Assembly: GCA_036245805.1 (NCBI GenBank)
Contig: BTRK01000005.1
Coordinates: forward strand, 19,940,984-20,004,983
DNA: 64,000 nt
Direction of reading: 5' to 3'
Source of the DNA: Pristionchus mayeri
Lineage: Eukaryota > Nematoda > Chromadorea > Rhabditida > Neodiplogasteridae
Shown here: one piece after another, positions 46,546 through 58,240 of the stretch
Position numbering within the stretch: the first letter of the stretch is position 1
How the letters are laid out: every line of letters starts with the position of its first letter
Notes under the pieces: generated by a model
Databases searched by the model: none
What the model was told of the DNA's origin: nothing
Seen by the model: the letters and a program-made list of their open reading frames with translations, nothing else
Translations under genes and position numbers: made by a program

Positions 46546-47610
46546 TCCACCCGTGACTCATCCCCACATTCCCGTTACATTGTTGGCCAATAACTACCGT
46601 ATACTTTTATCAGTATCATTCAGGTTTATTATTCGACGATAGGTCGTTCATCCATTTATTATTGATATTATTGCAACACCATTGTTACATTTATTGTTGT
46701 TGATGGTTGATTGAGAGATAAAATCAATTGCACTGAAATCTTATTTCCACATCAATTACATGAGTTCAAATATCTCGAGATGGTATTTACACAGTGGGTC
46801 AATATTGTGGGAAGGATGAAGTTGCTTTGAGGTGTAGTGTTGTGTAGCGATAGTGAGGCTACACGAGATTGTTCTCTGGGGTGCGCGATAGGTTGTCATT
46901 TCCATCGGATGGAAACCCCTACAGCACAACTCAGGGGAAATATGTTCTCGATGTTTGGCTCTGAGGTTCTCATGGTGTTCAAGAAAAAATTTGCAGTAAA
47001 TGAACGGTGATCGTACAGGTGATTGTTGTCCATTCAGTACTATCCCTCTCTAATTTATAAGTATAATTTCGCAAGTGCTCTCATCGGTCAGACAGAGTCA
47101 ATACTAATCCAGGCCTTCTCTGCCTATTTTTAACGTACAACACTTTTTCTCAAACAGCACGCGTGTGCTGTGATTGATTCTTTTCCTATTTCATTTATCA
47201 AGTGCGTACTTTTACACATTGTACTTTCTATAATGTCTGAGCTAAGGCAAATGAGGGAAGACTTTTTACCAAAGAGTGTCTCTCTCGTTCCCTACTGATA
47301 ACCAACTAAGAAAGTAACGAGAGTGACCTAATCTCTATCTTCTCAGCCTCTCTCATCGTTCATCTCATTGTCTTTTCCCTCTTAGTCTCTTCTTCTCTCT
47401 CCTCGAGTACTCTATCGTAGTTTATAGCGGGATCGCTCACTTCCATTTCGATCGCCGGTCTCTCAGTCGCATACCCCGCTTTTCCATTCTCCACGCTCTG
47501 CCATTCCTATTCGAACGTTAGCCAGGTTAAATCACTTCATTGTCATAGGTTGACCATGAATTCTACGCAATATGTACTTCTCTTTCCATCGCATTACTTG
47601 TGGTTCCAGG
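46546..47610. other. Intergenic between eIF6 and PEX11
   Basis: eIF6 3' UTR, then AT-rich sequence and a pyrimidine-rich stretch near 47330-47410. No gene supported. Confidence 0.55.
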
Positions 47611-48449
47611 ATGTCGCTGTCTCCTCCTTCTCTGGATGCTCTCTGTAAATCCATGAATTCGTATGCGGGAAGGGACAAGATTGTACGATCTTTAGCCTTC
47701 ATTTCCTCCCTTCAAGCACTCTCTCATGATCCACCTTCAAAGGAATGGGCGGTGAGTTAATTTAGTAGTGGCTGATGCTGATGGTAGATTGCGGCTTCGC
47801 CCCATCCAGCTTGACTGGCAAATGAGAACGGACGTCTCTCAGGCCTTCGCTAAGCAGCTCTCGTCCGCTCGACTTGTATTCAGACAATTTAATCATCCCG
47901 GCATGATCAAGGGATGTCTGGAATTGATGCAGAAAGCGCCCAAAGACGAAGTCGAGAGGTCAGTCGTTGTCGCATCTCGTGACTCCCTCCTCCTTGCAGG
48001 TATTGTGCATACACAGTCACAGGCGTGTACACAGTGTACGGAGTGGTGGAGTGCATGGCATGGCTGTCAGATGCGAAACTCATCTCGGGAGACTCCGTCA
48101 AACTCTTCCGATACTGTCTCTACCTGTGGCTGACTGCCCTCTTCGCAGGCATTGTCAGACAAGTGCGAGTGCTCGTGAGGAAAGGAGAATGGAGTCTAGA
48201 CAAGGTACGGACATGGGGGAATATCAGTGGAACCATGTTGGAAAGATAGAATATCGTCCCCAATATGTACGACATGGAGTGCTGTAGGTGAAAGAGGACC
48301 TCTTGCTGCTCGTGTCCTATTGCTGTGATTTCACTTCGGGGGTGAATTCTCTGCCAGCTGGAATTCTGTGGGCAGGCAAACTCCAATCAAGGACTACGGC
48401 TAAGTTCTCCCTTATCGCGTCACTTATTGGATTCTATCGCACTTTCTGA
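47611..48449 (+). CDS. prx-11: PEX11-family peroxisomal membrane protein (gamma type)
   Basis: Peroxisome elongation and division factor in the peroxisomal membrane. Four exons join in frame to 218 residues: 47611-47751, 47810-47958, 48000-48204, 48288-48449. Features that match PEX11 gamma along its length: N-terminal LDALCKSMNSYAGRDKIVRS, the amphipathic helix LSSARLVFRQFNHPGMIKGC, the first hydrophobic region (LYLWLTALFAGIV), a basic loop (RVLVRKGEWSLDKVKEDLLL), and the C-terminal SGVNSLPAGILWAGKL motif followed by the last membrane helix. The ATG follows a TTCCAGG, again close to a possible trans-splice acceptor. Confidence 0.92.
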
Positions 48450-48979
48450 GTAATTGTTGTATATTCAAATGCCAAGACTCAGTCGCATCCAAGTACGGTC
48501 CATCCATTCCCTTGTGATTCGCATTCTCCCATTCACTCCAAAGGGTGCTGTAAATATGCAAATGTTGTGTGATTGTACCGATCGATTATTGGCCGAGGTA
48601 GAACCGATAAATGTGATTAGAACAGCTCACGTGAGAAGTCGAGACAGAGGGCGAAAACATAGACGAGAAGAAGAGTGCTGTGAGGGATGTTTGATGTCAT
48701 CTTGAGGGAACGATGGTGCGTAGGCAGGACGGTAATATCTCTTATTTTACGGAGTTTATCAATTGTTTAAAGTTTTTGTGATCCTTAAAAAATATAATTT
48801 TGCAGATCTTTCGACACGGATGTGTGAAGGAAGGAAGTGAGTGAGAAGAAGGAAAGGTGAGATACTTCACAATCGATGTCAACCATATCAGTCTTGATTC
48901 TGAACTTTACTTTTCACTTTATTCCTATCAAAACTGATGACATATTGATGTGCTGTTTAACAATAGGGCGATCTTTGAA
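48450..48979. other. 3' UTR / intergenic
   Basis: Follows the PEX11 stop and precedes the foldback array. No gene supported. Confidence 0.5.
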
Positions 48980-49838
48980 TATATATCACGTGTATCACGA
49001 GTCAGTGCATGAAAAACATGCACCTCGGGAACATTTTCAAAAAAGTTTTTCCCGATTTGGTTCGTATAATGGTAAAATAATGTTCCAGGGACAACATTTC
49101 GAAAAATATAGGTCACTGGTCCCAGAGCCGGCTTTTAGGAAATTTCCGGTTTTGCACCTGGCTATACTGTAGCTCAGCTCCCAGATGAGCTACAGAGGTG
49201 GCATTGGGCTCAAAATGTGAGGAAATTTATTTCCAGAAACTTTTGTGTTTAGTGCAAGATGATTGGACAATGATGAAGAATCATCCGCATAAAAAACGAC
49301 TTTTCACATCAAATTATAAATATTCTCACTATCAAGCGGTGTCGTACTACAGATTTTTAATGCAGATAATGAAAGAACATGTATGTGTACGTGAATTAAA
49401 AATATAAAAAAGGCAAATTGAAGGGAGTTGAAAATGGCATTTTTCATTCAAACTTGGTATACTGAAGAAAGAGTCGAAAAAGTGATATTTTTTAAATTTT
49501 TTTTCTTTCTTCATCAAATATTTCCAAAGTATTATTGGGATAACATGCAGGTGGTAAATACTCATTTAGAAGGACATCTTGCGAGTATTTGCTCAAAAAT
49601 GGCAATTTGTACTGGAAATTGTGCGTTTTTTATAAATACTCGCAAGATGTCCTTCCAAGACAGTATAGGCAGGTGCAAAACCGGAAATTTCTTAAAAGCC
49701 GGCTCTGGGACCAGTGACCTATATTTTTCGAAATGTTGTCCCTGGAACATTATTTTACCATTATACGAACCAAATCGGGAAAATTTTTTGAAAATGTTCC
49801 CGGCCACCTCCACTGGCTCATGATACCTGTGATATATA
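48980..49838. mobile_element. 0.86-kb foldback F5
   Basis: The left end ATATATCACGTGTATCACGA and the right end (GAGCCAGTGG complement, TGATACCTGTGATATATATC) mirror each other, and arms of about 250 bp are near identical inverted copies (for example GGTCCCAGAGCCGGCTTTTA at 49118 against its complement at 49690-49710). Between the arms a second short inverted pair (CTCGCAAGATGTCCTTC, 49565-49660) marks the centre. It shares its right terminus with the left terminus of F6. Confidence 0.85.
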
Positions 49839-51944
49839 TCACGGGTATCATGAGTCAGTGGGGGAAAACAGCATCCCCTGGGAACAATTTTCGAATTTAT
49901 TTTTTGTTTTGCTTCATATAACGGTGGTAGGATACATTAGAACCAAGTTCTCGAAAAATCTAGGCCACGGGTCCCAGAGCCGGCTTTTAGGAATTTTCAG
50001 CTTTTGTATCCGGCCCCACTGTATTTCAACTCTCAGATGAGCTACAGATGTGGCAAAGATCTCAAAATGTGCGGAAAAATATTATAAGAAACTTTTATGT
50101 TTAGACTTAAGAGATAGAATCAAAAATAAAAAATATACGTGCAAAAAAGTTTTTGAACAATATAAAAAATTGCAGCATTTTTTGGAGTATGCGTTTCAAA
50201 ATGTTTTATTGCAGAAAAAGAAAGTTTGAGTCCACATACGTATAAGAAAAATATAGGAAGGGTGACTTGAGGGTGGATTACGTTCACAGTAACCCGACGA
50301 ATGTGGACATGTTTGAGATCACCAAGTGTAAGTTGACAATATCTTCCAGTCTCTAACGAAATCGAATCCATTGAAACGAATTTTTCACATTTCATGACAA
50401 GTTAAGTTTGATGGCGTAGAGAACTCCATAGTTTAGCTCATTCTGGAAAATCGATTTTTCCCACCTCTAAATTTAGCAATTTTGCGTCGTGATAACTCCA
50501 TTTATTCAAACCTGATCTTGTAGAATTACTGTGAACTTTACAGCGGGTACTGCAATTAGTAAACAATTCACTCCTAGCGATCAGCCTGCTAACATATGCT
50601 TGAGATATTTTTCCACGAAAACGTCAGATCAGTGATGTCGAACATGCACATGTCTCGATTTTGAAAGGTACATTACCAGTATTTAACAGATTTGTGTTTG
50701 AAAAAAATGATTTGGCGGAATTAAGTTAGAATAAGGCGAAAAAATTACTAATTATAGTGTGTTTTGAAAATTCGAAAAATCTCAGATTCGAAAATATCGA
50801 TTTTGTTTATTCACTTAGAAATACATTCGTTTTAGTATTTTCTTACTTATCTCCTCCAAATAATTTTTTTCAAACACAAATCTGTTCAATACTGGCAATG
50901 TACCTTTCAAAATCGATACATGTGCAAGTTCGACATCACTGATCTGACGTTTTCGTGGAAAAATATCTCAAGAATATATTGAATGGCTGATCGCTAGGAG
51001 TGAATTTTTTACTAATGACAGCACCCACTGTAAAGTTCACAGTAATTCAGCAAGATCAGGTTTGAATTAATGGACTTATCACGACGCAAAATTGCTAAAT
51101 TTAGAGGTGGGAAAAATCGATTTTTCAGAATGAGCTAAACTATGGAGTTCTCTACGCCATCAAACTTAACTTGTCATGAAATGTGAAAAATTCGTTTCAA
51201 TGGATTCGATTTCGTTAAAGTTACCGGACGAGGACAAAATTGACCCCCTATTTTTTGTCCTCCATCGAATAGCCGATGGCTGACTTAGTTGAGCATGAAT
51301 AAACAAAAATGCTAAAAATCAATAATAGCCTCAAGGGAAAGCAGGAAATGATCCGCGCTCTCTCACTTTTGCATACTCTCTCGTACACGCGACCAGATCA
51401 GGGTCAGATCAGGGTTTCGTCCTCGTCCGGTAACTTTAAAGACTGGAAGATATTGTCAACTTACACTTGGTGATCTCAAACATGTCCACATTCGTCGGGT
51501 TACTGTGAACGTAATCCACCCTCAAGTCACCCTTCCTATATTTTTCGTTTACGTATGTGGACTCAAACTTTCTTTTTCTGCAATAAAACATCTTGAAACG
51601 CATACTCCAAAAAATGCTGCAATTTTTTATACTGTTCAAAAACCGGTTTTTTGCACGAACTTTTTTATCTTTGATTCTATCTCTTAAGTCTAAACATAAA
51701 AGTTTCTTATAATATTTTTCCGCACATTTTGAGATCTTTGCCACATCTGTAGCTCATCTGAGTGCTGAAATGCAGTAGGGCAGGGTACAAAAACGGAAAA
51801 TTCCTGCTCTGGGACCCGTGACCTAGATTTTTCGAGAAGTTGGTTCTAGTGTATCCTACCACTGTAATATGAAGCAAAACAAAAAATAAAATTCGAAAAT
51901 TGTTCCCGCACACCTCCACTGACTCGTGATACGTGTGATATATA
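49834..51944. mobile_element. 2.1-kb foldback F6
   Basis: Starts GATATATATCACGGGTATCA and ends (TGATACGTGTGATATATA) at 51944. Arms of about 0.95 kb align inverted throughout (for example 50213-50345 with 51440-51600; 50400-50700 with 50880-51180). The right arm carries the TTAA-flanked element 51219-51435. The right end is bordered by the Helitron. Confidence 0.85.
51219..51435. mobile_element. TTAA-flanked MITE, copy C (217 bp, nested in F6)
   Basis: Ends AGTTACCGGACGAGGAC and GTCCTCGTCCGGTAACT are perfect inverted repeats flanked by TTAA (51215-51218; 51436-51439). The left arm of F6 near 50355 keeps the uninterrupted sequence (GTTAGAGACTGG read inverted, one base from TTAAAGACTGG). This is the best-preserved copy and hence probably the youngest. 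Confidence 0.88.
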
Positions 51945-52124
51945 CTAGTCCGGCTGCCCCCCGCCTTCGGCGGGGGCCCCGTCCTAGCGGAGTAGGTTTC
52001 GCAATCACTCGTTTCGCAACTTGTTGACGCGCGATCTCTCTCCCTCCACATTTCGTAATCGTTTCGCAACTGTTTCGCAATCCGGTCACACGCCAGGAAT
52101 TAGCGCTTTATATATAGGTATAGA
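51945..52124 (-). mobile_element. 180-bp non-autonomous Helitron end pair
   Basis: Read on the minus strand it starts TCTATACCTATATATAAAGC and ends with a GC-rich hairpin (GCCCCCGCC GAAGG CGGGGGGC) followed by CGGACTAG. Insertion is between A and T (flanks GATA| and |TATATA). A TC 5' end, a hairpin about ten bases before CTAG, and A/T insertion without target duplication are Helitron features. TTTCGCAA repeats fill the middle. It sits exactly at the junction of foldbacks F6 and F7. Confidence 0.85.
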
Positions 52125-53908
52125 TATCACGCGTCTTCTGAGAGAATGCATGAAAAGGACCCACCTGAGGAACTAGCTGCAAAAGTTTGATCAATATCGA
52201 AAAGAAAATTATGGTAGAGTCCCGTGGAGACGGGAAAACTTTTATACATGCGATTTGTCCTGGAACCGGCTTTTAGGCATTTTCCGGACTCACGCTGAAA
52301 CGTCCTAACACAAATCGTCCAGCGTGCTCTTCTTCTCTGTCGCTCTCGCCCTGCCACTTCCGATCACAAACTGACCGTCCATATGGCCTTCAGTTTGTGA
52401 TCGGACGGCCCTCAGATTCCCCGGCTTTACCTATTTAATTTTGATATTTATTTGTACTTTACGGTTAATGATGTTTCCACGCATACATAAACGTAGTAAG
52501 AAATAAAGCAGCAATTAGATTTTTAGCAGTCCAGCAAAGGCTTTTGGCAAAATTCCAAAAATTGATTTTCCCTGAATTCGGTAATCGAGATGGGGAGTAC
52601 ATCTTTTAAAATTCGCGGTTACTCTGCGCGCCGGTTTTCCCTCGCATTTTCCGGCTGTCACTGACGTTTCACCGTGGGACTTGGCTCCGGCTGTGACGTA
52701 ACATGGTTCATTTTTGAGCTACAGTGGCCAGCTTGTGCTCAAAATGCGCGGAAAATTATTTTAAGAAACTTTCATGTTCACACCAAAGCCGGGTGAGTGC
52801 GAAATCACGTTGAAAATATCGAAAAACCGGGTCGAGATTCATAAAAAAATTCATATCTCGCTTGGAACCCCACCTTTTAGTAGATTTTGATTGCAGTTTC
52901 AGAATCTACGTACCCATATTAGTCAAGGAAAAATGCTAGTGAGAGTCCGTAGGGGTGAGAATATGTTACACTAATGCAAAATGTGTGCTCAGTTCGCTAA
53001 TTCGTGATTTTCAATTTCTTATGCTTAAGCCATAATCGCTCAGATATATTTTATCTTTCATAAATTGATTGTTTCTAACCTAGGTATGCTGTATTCCGTT
53101 GAAAAAATCAAAGATTTCCACATTTCTTGAAAATCATATTTTTCACCTAGATATTTCTCAAGTTTGCAGGTTTCAAACTGAACATTTCGAGGATCTTACC
53201 CATCTTCACTATACGGATCTTATAGCATGCTAAGCCATGAATAATATTTGTTGGTATGGACCTGCTCGACGATTTTTAAAATCTAATTTTTGACACTCGA
53301 ATACGCCTGATCGAGCGTGTCGGAAATATTTAAAATTCGATAGTGAGGTTAATTTTGCGAATTAAGGATGTTTATAAGATATATCTGAGCGATTATGGCT
53401 TAAGCATAAGAAATTGAAAATCACGAATTAGCGAACTGAGCACACATTTTGCATTAGCGTAACATATTCTCACCCCTACGGACTCTCACTAGCATTTTTC
53501 CTTGACTAATATGGGTACGTAGATTCTGAAACTGCAATCAAAATCTACTAAAAGGTGGGGTTCCAAGCGAGATATGATTTTTTTTATGAATCTCGACCCG
53601 GTTTTTCGATATTTTCAACGTGATTTCGCACTCACCCGGCTTTGGTGTGAACACGAAAGTTTCTTAAAATAATTTTCCGCGCATTTTGAGCACAAGCTGG
53701 CCACTGTAGCTCAAAAATGAACCATGTTACGTCACAGCCGGAGCCAAGTCCGGAAAATGCCTAAAAGCCGGTTCCAGGACAAATTGCTAGTATAAAAGTT
53801 TTCCCGTCTCCACGGGACTCTACCGTAATTTTCTTTTCGATATTGCTCAAACTTTTGCAGCTAGTTCCTCCGGTTCATGCAATCTCTCAGAAGACGCGTG
53901 ATATATAT
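52125..53908. mobile_element. 1.8-kb foldback F7
   Basis: The left end ATATCACGCGTCTTCTGAGA at 52126 is mirrored by the right end (TCTCAGAAGACGCGTGATAT) at 53885-53905. Arms align inverted from end to centre (52745-53040 with 53380-53720, for example). The left arm contains the 386-bp MITE copy 2, absent from the right arm. Confidence 0.88.
52291..52676. mobile_element. 386-bp inverted-repeat element (MITE), copy 2, nested in F7
   Basis: The same element as at 13680-14066, inverted. Terminal repeats CACGCTGAAACGTC and GACGTTTCACCGTG (one mismatch). Flanked by a direct GGACT duplication (52286-52290; 52677-52681). The right arm of F7 at about 53745-53765 carries the empty site, a single (A)AGTCC, so the 5-bp target duplication is demonstrated within this window. 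Confidence 0.92.
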
Positions 53909-55924
53909 ATTTCATCACTCACTTTAATCATTGGAGATACAGAAGATATCTAACGTGTGTAATGTTAGCTCTTCTCTATTTATCAATGATTTATTTTCTC
54001 GTAATTTAGACTTCGTTTCTGAATTCTTTCCTCCAATTGCCCAAAAGAAAGGAGCTGCGACAGTAGCTAGCAAATCATTTGCCCTTGAGAGCATAATTTA
54101 GTATTCAGAGAGAGAGGGAGGAGGCCAATGGGGAAATTGGAGAGGATCGCTACCCTCCTCTCTTCTTTTCCGTGCTAGTTTATCTCTGAGGGCGGGGCGA
54201 GTCTTCTTGTTACTTCTAGCGGCATCCAAATATTGCCAGTTGTCTATATTTTAGGCCTTTATCATTGAAATGCGCAAAATCGGTAGAGTTGTGAGTGTGA
54301 GAGAAGGGTTAAGAGACTTCCATCGGTTGCTATGAAAGTTTTCTTTAATCTTTATTTTTAATTTTGTTTTCTCCTTTGTATGTGTTGACTCACTTTTCTA
54401 GAACAAGTTAATTCACTTTCTATTGGATTTAAAAACTATATTCAGATTTGTGCCCGATGATACAGCCTACTTGGTATATTCCTGTTCCCCTCTTCGACAG
54501 CATCGAACATTCTTTCGATTCTCACGAGTGCGGAAATGCGCCATAGATGAGTGGAAGCTGGTGACTGATCAATTCAGTGCATGATGGGATGAACTCACTC
54601 CCTAGGATAAAATGGATGTTTGGGAGAGTGAGGGATCAAGACAAATCAATCTCCTTTGACCATCTTACCAATCCTCTCCTCAATCCTCTTCCTCTCTATT
54701 TTCTTTTCTCGTTCTCTTTTCCATTGTCTCTTCATTCTCCTTTTTCTTCTCCGTTTATTCTATCTTCTCTCTCATCTGCCACGTTTCATCAATTGCCACA
54801 TTCACTCGAAATGAAGGGATGGCTTCTTCCCATTCCATTTGTTTGTTTCTCTCTTCATAGTTTCAATATTCTAATCTACCGTGCAACAGCCATTAGTGGT
54901 TTGTGTTTTGGGGTTTAAAATATCTGGTTGACATGGATGACTTTCCCTTTCTTCTCGTTCATAAATCATTCTGATTCCTCTCGTGTAATGATCACTGATC
55001 ATGGCGTAGATTCCTCATACGATCACCAAAGCGAATAAAACAGTCTTAAATTATATATACGGAACAGAGGATGAAACAGTAGGTCCAAAAGACAGTTTTT
55101 TTTGGGAGGGGAGTCGGCACGTGTAAATGATACAAATATGTGACAATTTTTGAACGATTTTAAAAATAATCTGAGAACATTTATATTATATATTTTAGAT
55201 GTTTTTTTAAAATTATTTCTTCCCAAACACGAGTCTACGTTGTACGATTTTCATGGTGTACACTTTGTCCTATGTACTGCAGTATGCTTCTCGCTCCTCC
55301 TAAGATGACTCCACCAACGAGTCATCATTCCGTTTGCTGACCTCTCCTGTCTCTCAGGGACAATCCGACAGGAAATAGAATGATGAAGGGTTGCTTATCA
55401 ATGCTGAATCTTAGTTGTCATTCCCTCCCGGGGTGGGGCGCTCCCTATTAATACCCATTGCTTTTTCCTCTCCTCCTCTTGTTTTTATCAGTTCCGACTC
55501 GCAGTTGGAATCAGAATGTTCCCCGTTGTCTCCTTTGTCGCTCTCAATCTGATCAAAGTGACGTGATTTCCTTTTGTTTGCTCTGGTCTGCAGGTTAGAA
55601 AACAAATATATAAACTCTTGAGAGATCGATGACGAGAGAAATATCTGTGTACCCTTTTCATCTTCAGTTACGGTATATAAGAGGATAGTTGGGGGGGGGG
55701 CGGCCGAATTAGATTTTCTGTTTCTGATAAGATGTATTCCGACCAAGTGATAGATCGTGCCGATTAGTTTGAGTCCATCGGATGATAAGATCGGATATCA
55801 GAGTGATGTCAGTTCAAGGGCTCGAGCTTCTTAACAATATCAATATATTGTTGATAATTGACTGCACTTCTCTCTGCCCCCCCCCTCTCGTTCCCCTCTC
55901 ATCTCTTCATTTTCCTCTTCTCAG
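53909..55924. other. Intergenic upstream of the epimerase gene
   Basis: No certain gene. A minus-strand open segment at about 55590-55411, behind a CCTGCAG acceptor (RANKRKSRHFDQIESDKGDN, then NCESELIKTRGGEEKAMG, ending at a TAA), reads like a terminal exon of an unknown charged protein. I could not find its upstream exons. Poly-G/C runs lie near 55691 and 55878. Confidence 0.35.
55915..55924 (+). promoter_or_regulatory. Probable trans-splice acceptor
   Basis: CCTCTTCTCAG ends immediately before the ATG of the epimerase gene, with a long pyrimidine tract upstream. This gives essentially no 5' UTR unless a leader is added. Confidence 0.6.
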
Positions 55925-57763
<1,839 letters not shown>

Positions 57764-58240
57764 AACATACCGTAGTCACTGATTGTGTTATGAACTTGTA
57801 TTTTCATGCTTTGTTTCTATTCTTATATTCAGTCTACTGATAGTTTTAGTCTTGGAAAGACTCATAGTCTATTATTCGATCGATATAATTTCGGTTTATT
57901 GATGTTGTAGATAGTTTTTGTTGTATTTTGTATTTCTCATGTGATGGCCTTGCATGCATTCTAATCCCGCATCAATATTTACTTCTCCAATTAATTGTAT
58001 TGACCTACCCCTCCTAAGTCTTAGCCGCCGAAATTTAAACCGTATTATATTCATGCTAATTCCATTCCGTTACATTCAATTGTCACATGACTAACTCAAT
58101 AATTCTTGCTAATAGCGGAAATAAATGTGTGACGGTGTCGGATTGAATTGAGATAAACGATGAAGGTGGTTTTCAACCGAACACTACTTGGAGGTCTCTC
58201 CACAGCACTTCCTCTAGACAGTTCCTAGTGAGAGGGGAGG
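57764..58240. other. Intergenic
   Basis: Epimerase 3' UTR and the upstream region of the elongation-factor gene. An AATAAA lies near 58120. Confidence 0.5.
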
